A stretch of DNA of 64,000 nt from Edaphochlamys debaryana. Taxonomy: Eukaryota > Chlorophyta > Chlorophyceae > Chlamydomonadales. Below, piece by piece: positions 23,138 to 36,000 of this stretch. Below the pieces are notes generated by a model. It was not told the origin of the DNA. It saw only the letters and a program-made list of their open reading frames with translations, and did no database searches. The translations under genes and the position numbers were made by a program. Where the stretch lies: positions 248,001 to 312,000 of the forward strand of contig JAEHOE010000110.1 of NCBI GenBank assembly GCA_016858145.1, given 5' to 3'. Position 1 is the stretch's first letter. The number at the start of each line of letters is the position of its first letter.

Positions 23138-24008
23138 CGACCGAGGGCGAGAGGAACTGTAGTGGCACATGCTCTGTAACAGGTGAACAGCCGGGTTAAT
23201 GCCTTGCCGCCGCATTTCCCCCAGCAGTACCAGTCCATCCCGCCTCCGCCGAACGTCGCCAACCAGCGGCAGCGGCACCGGCCCCACTGCCTCACAGCCA
23301 CCCGGCTCCTGGTCGCTAGCGCGAGTACACGAGAAACGGCCTTTTCAGGGGTCGGCTCCTCTAAGCAACGGCGCAAATCTCAAGAAGGATAGGCCCACCC
23401 GCTGTGAAGTGAGCTAATGGCCTGGACGTCCGTCGCGGAGCTTGGGTTTCCGGGGGAGGCCGGGAAGGCGGGCGGGAGGGTCGGGGTTCGTGCCTCCGCA
23501 GGCACCACGGGTGACCACCCTTCAGGGTTTTGGAGGCTTCGCGCCTGAGAGGAAGCCAAACTGAACAGTGTTCCTACCTGCCTTGTGTTCTCACCGAGCC
23601 GTCCGGCCCGTCCCTGTACCCTGTCACGTACCGTAGTCGATCTGGTAGGTGCAACGCTGATCAAACGCATTCCCTTCATAGCGAGGAGTGTCTGGCAACA
23701 CTGCTCTACAAACATTCTTCCGCCGTCTGCCCACGGGTTTACACACACGTCATCGTCAGGCGCGAACATAGCGAGGCTCTCTCAAACTTGCAGGCTTTAC
23801 GGATAGGAGTCAAACACGCTAGTATAGACAACGTCTTGAAAGAAAGACCAACACTTGCACATTTCTCTACTAAGGGCGACTCCGGAACACTCTGCTCGTG
23901 ACCATACCAGCGCCCGCTTGTGTACCCAAGGAGTAGCATGTGATAGCGTTGAACATTGTCTTCAACGGTGGCGACACACGCCGACCGTGCTCGTGCACAG
24001 CCCCCGCG

Positions 24009-27000
24009 ATGGGCCAACAGGGCGCCGTTGACCCGCGAGGCGCGACCTCCGTCATGGCGGATGATAATTCAGGGGCACCTAGAGGTGTCCAGAAGTTGGC
24101 GCACCACTCTGCGGAGCACGTCGTGCCAGAGCTGCTTCCGATGGACGCTGAGATGGCCAGGGAGGTCGCCAGGGCGCAGCGGCGGTTGCAGGAGGCTGAA
24201 GCCCAGTTGGTCAAGTTCGGCCGCCACAGGGCCAATGACTACGAGGTATTATGTGTGAAAAGGGCGGGGTGAAGCCACCTAATGCTTAGGACGCACTAAG
24301 CAACAGGGGACCCTGCGCCGCCACCACGGGTTGGCACGTCCCCTCCCCGCCACCTCACCCCCACGCACCTTTCCCCCCCTCACGCCCCCCTCCACCCTGA
24401 CCCTCCCCCCCATGCGCTCGCCCCCACCCCAAACCCCAACACCCTAAGCCAAGTGCCCCTCCCTCCTTGCACTATTCCACCCACCCAGACCCCCCAACTC
24501 CAGCTGCCATCCCAACCCTCTGAGCATCCTGCCCCTCCGTGCCCGACTCTGACCCAGGTCGGCGAGTCGGACCTGCGTCGCTCCCTTATCCTCAACATCT
24601 CGCAGCGCCAGTTCACATCAGAACTTGTGTTCTCCTGGACCCTGTCCGTGGCCAGCGGCGTTCTAAACGGCATCGTGAGCTGCAATGGGTTGTGCTTGGG
24701 AGGCGATGGAAAGGCTACACTGGTGGTCTTGGCTCGCCAGGACCGGGGAACGAGGATAGAGGTGCTCGGGAGCACTGGGAGGCTGGGGCGGTATTCGGGA
24801 GAAAGTGGTCGAGGGGGACCGTCGAGTCTGGCAGCGGAGGCTGGGCCGGGCGGCGTGAGGCTGGTGCCCCTTGATGTGTGGTTGCGCTTCAACTGAATGT
24901 GATGGTGCCCCCCAACCCGCCTACCCGCCACGTCCCCGCAAAAAAAAGGCGGGCTATTTGATAAACCAGGGTAGGCTGGGGCGGGGCAGGGCATTGCAAG
25001 GGACGGGTGTGTGGAAAGATCTGGCCAAGGTTGAGGCGGCAGGGCCCCATGGGTTCAGGTACGGGCAAATGCGGGGGCTTTCGCTGACGATTTAACCACG
25101 TGCCAGCACGCACTCAAGCCTTGCTTCTGGAAGGCCTTCCGTACCACTGACAGACGGTGACAGCGTCCCTGGTCACCCTTCCACTGCCCGTACCCCCCCC
25201 CCCCCCCTCAAGTCCTGAGGCCTGAAGCCTGTCTGTCGCCCCCCAACCGCCCTCCTACCCCCCCCCCCCTCCCGTCCCAAGGCATATACCTCCTCAGCCG
25301 CGTCAAGCACGAAGTAACGCTTCGCTACATCCACCCCGGGGGCGGCTTCGGCGTGCCGTACTGTAGGTGCCGTACTCCCTAACGTGCGGGCGCTGTACTG
25401 TGCGGCACGCATCCACGGAGGTGATTCACCCTCTCCCCCAAATGGCACCACCTGCGCAACTCCTCCGGACTATCCGCCCAGCTTTGCTGTTTCCTCTCGT
25501 CCACCTCCCCCGTACCACCCCCCCTCCCCAGGTGTGTACCTGGCCTTCACGCTGCTCTACGCCCTGGTGGCGGGGGCGCTGGGGTCCTGGATCAGCCCGC
25601 AGGTGGGTGTTGCCTGTCGCGCTCGCCCCTCTCCACCCGCCCCTCTCCCCCCGCCCATGCCCACCCGCCCATGCCCCGATGCCCCCATGCCCCGCCCCAG
25701 TCCGCGGGCAGCAGCATCCCCGAGATCCGCTGCTACCTCAACGGCATCCACGTCAAGGGCCTGCTGACCATCCGCACGCTGCTGGCCAAGGTGCGTCGAA
25801 TCCTGGTCGAATTATATGAAACCTTAGTTGACAGCCCTAGTTTTGTTAGGAGCATGCGTTTGGAAGCACCGCGGAAGGGGCTTGTGCCAAGCAGCACCTC
25901 AGCCAAGGTGCGTTTGTCTAGTGACAGGAGAAAGCGTGGAGGGATTGGGGGAAAGGGGGGACCTGGCAAGGCACTCTGGGGCGCACTTGGCACGCCCCAG
26001 AACCTTGACCCCCTCCCCTCAACCCTCCCTTCTCAGGCCTTGGGCGTCCCCCTAGCCACTTCGTCCGGCCTGGTGGTGGGCACCCTCCCCTCCCCCAACA
26101 CCATCCCATCCCTTCCTGTCCTGTTCCCCCTCTACCCCTTCCTCTCCGCCCTCTTAGGCCTTGGGCGTGCCCCTAGCCATCTCCTCCGGACTGGTGGTTG
26201 GAAAGGAGGGGTCCTTCACCCATGTGGGCGCGATCCTGGGCGGGGGGGTGGCTCAGCTGGGCTCAACCACCCTCACCCGCGCCACCAACGGCCACTGGCA
26301 CGCCGTGCTGCGGACCCGCTTCGGTTCGTACTTTCGGAACCCGATCAGCCACCGGGACTACGTGGCGGCGGGCGCGGCGGCGGGTGGGTGGCGGTTGACG
26401 GTTGGGGGTTGACGGTTGAAGTGTTGGGGAGTGGCGGGAGGGGGCAGGGGCAGGCGAGGGCGAGGGCAAGCGGGACGCACAGGGGGAGGCCAAAACGGAT
26501 TCGTGGGCCTCCTACTGCGGCCCGTTGGCCACTCCTCAGCCATCGGCTCCACCCTTCTGCAGGCGTGTCCTCGGCCTTCTCCGCCCCCATCGGCGGCATC
26601 CTTTTCTCCGTGGAGCAGGTGGGTGGTCAGGGCCGACTGTAGTACTTCCCCCCTGACCTTCCCCCGCTTCCTCGCACCACTCCTCTGGCCCCCTTGCCTG
26701 GCCCCCATAAAGGGGCTTTCCCCTTTCCACCGCCCTCCCCGCCCCCTAACCTCCCCTCCCCCTCTACCCCCCCCTTAGGGATCCTCCTTCTACAACTTCA
26801 ACATGCTCTGCCACGCCTTTCTTGCGGCCGGTGTGGCCCTCTGGGTAGGGTCGGGGCTGCGGGTCCAAGGGTGATGAGAGGGAGGGGCTTTGGGACGGAT
26901 GTCTGGAAAGACATCTTTTCGCACTGAAGCTAGGCCCCGGGACCGCCGGGCGGTGGCAACGCACGACGCGACGCGTGACGGCGGCGCCGAAGCTGCGACG

Positions 27001-30000
27001 GCGGGATCGTGGGTGTGCCGCGCGTCTGTCTCAGCGTGCCAAACTCTCCTTCTGCGCTCAACCTTCGACCCCCTCCCCCCCCGACAGACTCCCTCCCCTG
27101 TACACAAGTGCTCGCGGCGCCGAGGCAGCAATGATTACAGGCCATCCCATCCCGATCTGTCCAATTCTGTCTGGATATTCTCACCCCTCAACCCCCCTAA
27201 ACCCAACCCCCAGGTGACCCTGCTGCTCACCAACGCCACCTACCAGGGCGCCTCCCTCTACTCCACCCCCATAACGGCGCAGGAGCAGTTCTCTGTGCTG
27301 AAGAAGGACCCGGGGCGGGTGAGGGGGGCCTGATGGGGGGGGCGGGTGCACGGAGCGGGGGGTGGGAAATATGGGCAGAGGAAGGGGTAGAGGGGTGGAG
27401 GCGGCTAAGGGAGATACAGATGCTGCATTGGCCTCGTTGCATTGGCCTCGTCCACCCCCGCCCCTTCCTTACCTTTGTCCCTCCCCTCTTCCTCCCCTCT
27501 TCCTCCCCTCTTCCTCCCCTCTTTCTCCCCTCTTTCTCCCCTCTTTCTCCCCTCCTCTCCCCTTGCGTTGCCCCCCAGGAGAAGTTCTACTACTACCTCT
27601 GGGAGCTGCCCATATTCGCAGTCATGGGGGCGGGGGGCGGCCTGCTGGGCGCCGGCATGATCGAGGTGCGTTGCTGCGTTCGAGGCAGGGGGGGGGAGGC
27701 GGCGGGGGGTGGGGAAGGGTCAAGGGTCGCAGTGGCTGGTGGGGAGGGCAGCGGGTGGGACGGGGGGGGGGGGGATCCGGTGCGCAGGAGGTAAGGGCCA
27801 AGATAGGGGGGGTAAGATTAGAGCGAGCACGTGCCTGCATGTAAACCACGCTGTTTTTGAGCCGTCCTCCATGCTTGCTGCCCATCACATCCTCCATGCC
27901 AAAACCCGACCACCCCCCTTGCTTCTCCGCCTCCCGAACCCCAGGTCAACAAGCTGCTCGTGCGCTACCGCCGCCGCTTCGTGCTGCCCACGCAGCCGCT
28001 GCGCCGCGTCACCGAGGTGGTGGCCCTTGCCGCCCTCACCGCCACCGCCTGGCTCCTGGCCTGCTTCCTGTCCCCCTGCCAGCCCACCCCCCTGCCCACC
28101 TCCGTGCCCAAGCCCACCATGCTTCAGCTGTACGGCGGCATGCACCCGCAGGTGGGTGCGTGCGACACGCATGTGATGCGCGTACGACAGTGACGGGTTG
28201 TACCGTACTCACCAAAGCGACATAATGGGGTGCGGCGGCATGGCTGATGCTCGTGTTGTGGGCTGACGGCCCCTTGGCCCGTGTGCGCCCTTTGATACCC
28301 GTGTGCTGCTCCGCAGCTGTGGTGCCCAGACGGCTCCTACTCGACGTTTGGAGTGCTGTTCTTCCGACCCATTTCGGTCGCCATCAGTGAGCGGGGCATG
28401 GACACAAGGGTTGGGCAACGACGTTGGGCTGCGCGGGAGTGGAGCGTGGTTGCTTGGGATCGTCCCTGACACCTGTCCTCCCAAATCCTCCTTCGTGTGC
28501 TCTGACAGTCCTCCCTGACACCCCCCTTGGAACCCTGGGCCTTGCTCTGACTCCCCCTGCACTGCCTCCCCCTGCACTGCCTCCCCCTGCACTGACTCCC
28601 CCTGCACTGACTCCCCCTGCAGGCCTCCTGTTTGAGAACCCGGTGGGTGCGGCCAAGGAAGTGGCCGGTGGTGGGGCGTTGATTCTGCCCCGCCCCCTTA
28701 ACCCCGAAGTGGGGCACGCACGGGTTCGCCCGTTGCGTAGCTATTATTATTACTATTTGAGAACCCGGTGCGGGCTGGGGAGGGGGAGGGGGTGGGTTCA
28801 GGGTGAGGTGCCTGGGGCTCGGGGTTTCCACGGTGCTCGCCTGCGTGCCACCGGGTGCCGTACAGGTGTATCTGGTTCGTGCAGAGACTGGTCCGAAGCC
28901 CCCATGCAGCCACCCCCGGCCGCCTGCGCGCTGCAACCGACCCTCCTCGGCCACCGCTCTGACGGCGAGGGCTCAGCCCCCAAGCACCCGTCAAACCCTC
29001 CTCGGCCCCCGTTCGCAGGTGGCAGCCGGCGATCCGGTGCTGTTCAGCCTGTCCGCCATGGCCACTCTGGCGGGGCTGGGCTGGCTCTTTATGAGCGCGA
29101 CCGTGGGGGTGAGGGGGGGGGTTGGATGGGGGAGAGGGAGGAGCGTGGGAGGATCCTGGGAGGATCTAGAAGCGTGGGGCCGTAGGCTGGGAGCGGGGGT
29201 GAGCAGTGAGAGCAAGGCGTAGGGGTGACGGGGTTGGGTGAGGGCAGGAGGAGGATCGTGGCAGAGCCGTGGGGCCGTAGGCTGGGAGCGGGGGTGAGTG
29301 ACGAGAGCCAGAAATCGCGCGGGCGTGGGGGTGAGCAGACGCAGAGGTTGAGGCTCGGGACGGAGGGGGGGCTTTTGAGGGGGGGCGTAGAGCGTGGGGT
29401 GAGCAGGAAGCCCAGGCTAGAGAACCGCTCATGTGCACCTGTGCAACTGAAGTGCAACGACACCGTCCGCTGTCCGTCGTCCGCAGATTGGCTCGGTGAC
29501 CGGCCTCTTCGTGCCATCGCTTCTGGTGAGTACAACCGAGCACCGAACAATGGGTGTGCGCGGATGCCTGACCTGAGGCACTCCCCCTTACGTGTGCTCC
29601 TGCCTGTCCGCTCCTCACCTCCTCGTCTCCTCACCCCTCCACCCCCAGGTTGGGGCCGCGAGCGGGCGCCTGGTGGGGCGGGGCGTGCGGGCGGTGGCCA
29701 TAGGGGCAGCGCACGCAGCCGGCGTCGCCACCCCCGCCGTCACCATCTCTCTCAACAGGCAGGGCGGGGCAGGGCACAGGGCAGGGGGAGGGCAGGGCAG
29801 AGGGCTGGGCAGGGGGCAGGGCAGGGGGTAGGGTGGGGAAGGGCGCGTGGGGGTCCGCTTCTGCGTCCGGCACATCTGTCCGGGGCGTCTGTCCGGGGCG
29901 TCTGTCCGGGGCGTCTGTTCGATCTACAGACAAGCATGCCCAGCCCTGGCCTGCTCGGCGCTCCGCTAAGTGGGCGTTCCATACCCACTGCCCCCTCACG

Positions 30001-33000
30001 CACAACCGCGCTTACCCTCACCCCCACCCCGACCTCCCCACCCCCACCCCACCCCCCGCCCCCGCCCCCCCGCCCCCTGCCCCCAGCTACGCCGTGGTCG
30101 GTGCGGGTGCGGTGCTGGGGGGCGTGTCGCGCATGCTGCTGTGCAACACGGTCCTGGTGCTGGAGACCGCGGGGGCGACGGCGCTGACGGTGCCCCTGAT
30201 CGCCGCCACGTTCGTGGCCAAGGTGGGGTCCGCTGTACGGGGAGGGGGCGGGGCGGAGGGGTCTAAGGCAGGGGTTCGTTGCCAAGGTAGGGGTGGGGGT
30301 GATCGCCGCCACATTCGTGGCCAGGGTGAGAGGGAGCCCTCGGCGGGAGCTCGATGTTGAGGCAGGGGTTCGTGGCCAAGGTGGGGTCCGCTGTACGGGG
30401 AGGGGGGCGGAGCGGGCGGCGGCGGGGGACGGTCTCTTGCGGGGGAGAGGGCTTGGATGAGGGCTTGGGGACATGAACCCGACCCATATTGGTCATGCCA
30501 TGTGGGTCGGAGACGGATGCCGGTGCGGCCGGTTAAGGGTCTAAGCCCTCCAACACCCTCCAACACCCCCCAATCCCCTCCCTCGACCCGGACCTCCTAG
30601 AACCGGTGGGCAACTTTGACACAATGCCACCCTCCACCACCTTCCTCCACCCCCTCACCTCCCCTCTTACCCCCCTCCAACCCCCCCTCCAACTCCCCCT
30701 CCAACCCCCCTCCAACCCCCATCCCCCAGCTGGTGGCGGACCTGCTAGAGCCCGTGGGCGTCTTCGACCTCTCCATAAACCGCTCCGGCTACCCCTACCT
30801 GCCCGCCGAGCCCACGCACCTCAGCGACATCAGTGAGCCGCGGGCTGCTGGGGGTGTGCTAGGGGGGCTGCTCAAGGGGCTGCTGGGGGCTGCAAGGGGC
30901 TACGCGTCCTCACATCACCGAGGACCCATACACTAAGGCTGTGCCGCGGCGGAGGGTTGCGGGTCCTGCAAAGAATCTGGGGGCCCATGCCCCGCGGCTG
31001 CAACCCGCCTCTCTCAGATCTTAGCTTCATCCCTCCCCCCTTGCCCACCCTCCCCCCTGTCCCCTTTCCCGCCCCCCCACCCCTTCATTCCACCTGTATG
31101 CTTGCTTCTCCTCTCCTTCCCTTGCGCCCCCCCCCTCTCTCAAAGCTTAGCTTCATCCCTACCCCCTTTCGCATCCGCGCGCCTTTCCCCCCCTCACCCC
31201 CCCCACCCCCCACCCCCCACCTCTTCACCCCAGAGCTGCAGCACGCGCTCAAGGTGGGCGATGTCATGAGCTCGCAGCTGGCGGCCCTGCCCCCCCACAT
31301 GACCCTGGGAGACCTGGTGGACGCACTGCGGAGGTGGGTGCGGTCCCCATATGTATACATACACAAAAGTAGCGAGTAAAGTGAACCCAAAGCAGCAGAA
31401 AGCGAGGCCCGAGATACTGGATCCAGTTAAAGGGGTGTGTTTAGAATGCGTAGGGTCGGCGCGTGATAAGTATTAGTGCAGTCGTGTATGTAGAACAGGC
31501 CGCTTGCGTACTCGTGGATTAACGGTGCCCGCGCGTGTGTGCTCCGAGGCGAGGAGGGCCACATGGGGGGGGGGTCGGCCACATCCACACGCACGCACAT
31601 GCCCTCCCCTCGGCCACGCCCCTCCGCCATGCCCGCACGCAGGTACCCCCACTACTCCACCTTTCCCCTCGCCGAGCCCGCGCCCCACACCGACCCGACC
31701 ACAGCCGCCCATGGCGGGGCCTCTGCCGCCGCCGCTGCCGCGGCACCCGCCCCGCATCACAATGGGGGTACTGGCGGCGGCGGCGGCGGCAGTAATGGTG
31801 GCGGCGGCGGCGGCGACGAGCACGCGGCACCTTCCGCCGCCGCCACCGCCGCCGCTGCCGCTGCCGTCGCTTGCGAGCTGCGGCGGCTGAGCGCATCGCC
31901 GTCGAGGGCTGACGCCGCCGGCGGCGGCGGCGGCGCCGGCGAAGGGCCGCCTGCAGCCCCGCAGGCTGAGCAGGCGACGGCGACCTCCGTCCCCAGCCTC
32001 CGCGACTGCCCACCGCCGCCGGCGCCGCTGCCGCCGCCGCCGCCGCCACCCCCGCCGGCCCCAACCGATGCCCGCAATCCGGCGGTCACGACGTCGTCAC
32101 CTGCCGCCGGGGCCACTAATGCTCCGCCGCCCTTGGCCGGGCAACCGGCTAAAGGTGCAGATCCACCGCCGCCGGTTAAGCATCACGAGCTGGCGGCGCC
32201 GCCGGCCCCAGGCTACTGGACTCTGGGCACCGCCGCCGCCGGCCAGACCGAGCCCCACGTCGCCGCTGCCGCCGCCGCCGCCGCCGCCGCCGTCGACCTG
32301 GCAGCGCCGCCGCGGGGCGTGATCGTCGGCGCCATCAACCGCTCCATCCTACTCCGCCTAATCAAGATGCGGCTGGATCTGGCCCGTACGGCATCCACAT
32401 CACCACCTCCAACGGCGGCGGAGGCGGCCTCGGCAGCGGTCGAAGCCGCCGCCACCGCCACCGCCGCTGCCGCCACCGCTGCCGGCGAGCGCGCCAGCGG
32501 CTTCTTCACCGCGCTCTTTCAACGGCTGCGGCCGCGGCGGGCCCATCCGGGCCCGCTCCGGGCCAAGTCGGCCCCCTCAGCCGAGCCAACCGCATGGCTC
32601 GGCGCCAGTCGATCTGCCATGGCGGGCCCTCAGGCCCAGTCGCTCCTCCAGCAGGTCCAGGACGGGCCCGGGAAACCGCCCGCGACGCGCGAGGGCGAGG
32701 AGCGCCTTTTTGCGCGGATGGGCGAGGCGGAGCGGGGCGCGTGGCTGGACCTGACTCACTACATGCAGGTGAGGAAGAGGGCGTCTGGAGAGGGCGCCGG
32801 GGGATGGTGTGGCGCACAGCAATCAGTGATTGGCTGGATGAGCGGATGAGTGGTGGGTGGATGGGTGCGTGTGTGATCACCGTATCAGCTGGACCTGACG
32901 CGCTACGCCGAGGGGATCCAGGGAGGCTCGTTTGGATGGTCTGGGGGTGTGCCGTGTCAAGACTGGTGTGCTGGGTTGTAGGGCGGGCGGGCTTGGCTGG

Positions 33001-36000
33001 ATTTGATACACTATATGCAGTTAGGGAGAAGGCGGGGGTGAGGCGCGGACAGTACGGGTAAGAGGTCGGGTAAGCGCGCGGATGCATTGAGTGGGGTCAA
33101 GCTATTGAGACCGCCGCGCAGACTACCGGCAGATCGGTGGGTGTTGTAGTGAGCGGTGGGGTGGCCGGGTGAGCGGATGGCGTGGTCTGGGCCCCTCCTC
33201 GCCCTTCCCTGACCTAACCACACGCCTTTATCGCCACCCGCCTCCCACCCCACCCCACCCCCCAGCGTGTTCCCTACGTGGTTCCCTCCACCGCCTCCCT
33301 GGCTCGCACCTACAAGCTGGTCCGGGGGCTGGGACTGCACCACGTATACGTGAGAGGGGGAGGGCGAGTGGGAGGCGCCGGGGGTTCAGGACGTCTCATA
33401 GCTGTGGGCTGATGGAAGGTTGACTGAAGGTCTCACGAGCGCGTCCGGGGTTAAGGGTCAGGATGTCTCAAGAATGCACAATAGAGGGCGGACCAAGAGG
33501 GGTGTGTGTTTGGGAGGCGTTTGGAAGCGGCATTGTGAGGAGGGGCTGCGTTGCTTGTACGTGAACGGGGAGGCGGGGGGCTTTGATGAAAACATCCGGC
33601 TTTGACGTTTGTCCTTTGCAGGTGGCGTAAGCATTCCGGAAGGGGCGGGGGGTACGGGCCTGGGGGGCCGGACAGCGGCGTGTGTGACTCGGCCCGCCTC
33701 TACCAACCCTTGTGCCGTGTGCAGGTGACTGCCTCCTCCATCCCAGTCGTGGGCCTGGTCACACGCACAGACCTGACGCAGGTGCGGGGTGGTGGGGGCC
33801 CGGGTGGCGGCCGGGTTCGGGGCGGGTGAGTTAGAACTTCAGACGCAACAAGTTGCGGCATCCCGACGAGCCGCCTGTGGTTGGGCAACAAGGCCGTAAG
33901 CTCTGGCACGCGGGATACAGCCTGCTTACCAGAGGGGCTTGTCCTGCAGAGCCGTCCATGGACGTAGCCCGACGCGCGTGCAGGCTCTGAATGGCATTCT
34001 GCAAAGCGCGCTCCTCCTCGTCCAGCTTTCGCGCCAGCGCCAGCAGCTCTCTCCTGCTCGTCACGAAGCACTCCTCGCCGCTGCGGCCCGACGATAGTGC
34101 CGCACCGGGAGCTGGTCGGTTCACCCGAGGCAGGCCGGTCTCGCTGCTCCTCGGGCGCTTGGCCCCCCCCGGGAATGAGCCTGAGACGTCACTGCTGCAG
34201 CTGGGGCTTGCGCTGAGCCAGCCGTTCAACTGTCTCTGTGTTCTTGGGTTGCACGCCCGGGCCGCCAGGAGCTCACTCGCTTTTACTCTTTGCATTCGCT
34301 TCTCTTCCCCTGTCCTTCCCCTCGTACTCTCACCCTGCCCCTCTTTCCTGCCCCTCATGATCTCACCCCGCCCTCCTCTCCTGCCCCTCGTGATCTCACC
34401 CCGCCCTCCTCTCCTGCCCCTCGTCATCTCACCCCGCCCTCCTCTCCTGCCCCTCGTGATCTCACCCCGCCCTCCTCTCCTGCCCCTCGTCATCTCACCC
34501 CGCCCTCCTCTCCTGCCCCTCGTGATCTCACCCCGCCCTCCTCTCCTGCCCCTCGTGATCTCACCCCGCCCTCCTCTCCTGCCCCTCGTGATCTCACCCC
34601 GCCCTCCTCTCCTGCCCCTCGTGATCTCACCCCGCCCTCCTCTCCTGCCCCTCGTGATCTCACCCCGCCCTCCTCTCCTGCCCCTCATGATCTCACCCCG
34701 CCCTCCTCTCCTGCCCCTCGTGATCTCACCCCGCCCTCCTCTCCTGCCCCTCGTGATCTCACCCCGCCCTCCTCTCCTGCCCCTCATGATCTCACCCCGC
34801 CCTCCTCTCCTGCCCCTCGTGATCTCACCCCGCCCTCCTCTCCTGCCCCTCGTGATCTCACCCCGCCCTCCTCTCCTGCCCCTCGTGATCTCACCCCGCC
34901 CTCCTCTCCTGCCCCTCGTGATCTCACCCCGCCCTCCTCTCCTGCCCCTCATGATCTCACCCCGCCCTCCTCTCCTGCCCCTCGTGATCTCACCCCGCCC
35001 TCCTCTCCTGCCCCTCGTGATCTCACCCCGCCCTCCTCTCCTGCCCCTCGTGATCTCACCCCGCCCTCCTCTCCTGCCCCTCGTGATCTCACCCCGCCCT
35101 CCTCTCCTGCCCCTCGTGATCTCACCCCGCCCTCCTCTCCTGCCCCTCGTGATCTCACCCCGCCCTCCTCTCCTGCCCCTCGTCATCTCACCCCCGCCCT
35201 CCTCTCCTGCCCCTCGTGATCTCACCCCGCCCTCCTCTCCTGCCCCTCGTGATCTCACCCCGCCCTCCTCTCCTGCCCCTCGTGATCTCACCCCGCCCTC
35301 CTCTCCTGCCCCTCGTGATCTCACCCCGCCCTCCTCTCCTGCCCCTCGTGATCTCACCCCGCCCTCCTCTCCTGCCCCTCGTGATCTCACCCCGCCCTCC
35401 TCTCCTGCCCCTCGTGATCTCACCCCGCCCTCCTCTCCTGCCCCTCGTGATCTCACCCCGCCCTCCTCTCCTGCCCCTCATGATCTCACCCCGCCCTCCT
35501 CTCCTGCCCCTCATGATCTCACCCCGCCCTCCTCTCCTGCCCCTCATGTCGCGCCCCTCTCTTCCCAGGCCAACGCCTACCGAGTGGCCTACCGCCTCGC
35601 GCAGAAGGAGCAGGAAGCCATGTGGGCGGCCAGCGCCGCAGCGGACTCCGCCCCTCCTCCTCCTCCTCCACAGCCGCCCACAGCCGACGGTCCGTCCGAT
35701 CGCCAGACCCCGGCGGTGCCAGAGGGCTGGGAATCCTGGGACGCGGAACCGCAGCCGCGTGCTAGCGAAGGGGGCAGCGGGCTGGCTTGGATGTCTCCTC
35801 CTACGGCTGACGACGGAGTCGCAAGGGGTCCACGTGGGGTGGAGAGCGATGGTCCCCACGAGGGCGGCGGCACCATGCCGACTGAGCAGGGTGCGGCACC
35901 GGTACCCATGCGAAAGGAGTCCTTCAGAGAGGACGGAGGCGAGGGCGAGGGGGCAGGCAGAGCGCCACCTGCAAGCGGGACCCTGCGCCGCCGCCGCCCG

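Larger units (their letters stand above)
21895..24008. other. Intergenic region with hairpin and inverted repeats
   Basis: No exon with coding character was found on either strand. It holds the carbonic anhydrase 3' UTR, a 16-bp inverted repeat pair, a perfect 18-bp hairpin and the CLC promoter. Confidence 0.4.
33782..35568 (+). other. CLC intron 22, expanded by a duplicated segment and a minisatellite
   Basis: At 1787 bp this is the largest intron of the gene. It holds, in order, a segment copied from the Pro-rich gene at 38708-40071 and a long 33-bp repeat. Reading from exon 22 into the intron meets a stop at 33827-33829. A long open frame from 33991 through the repeat is in the same frame as exon 23, but only because the repeat unit is 11 codons long. 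Confidence 0.85.

Noticed and set aside
24675..24896. Continuation of CLC exon 2 to a stop at 24896
   Set aside because: The sequence after ATC|GTGAGC loses similarity to membrane protein, and the CLC pore exons follow downstream in good order.
33831..35456. 541-codon minus-strand frame of [15 protein letters not shown] repeats
   Set aside because: An artefact of the 33-bp repeat joined to the truncated Pro-rich gene copy; no splice or start evidence.
34340..35550. Regular repeats resembling a CRISPR array
   Set aside because: Units are directly adjacent with no unique spacers, lie in a eukaryotic intron and have no cas genes nearby.
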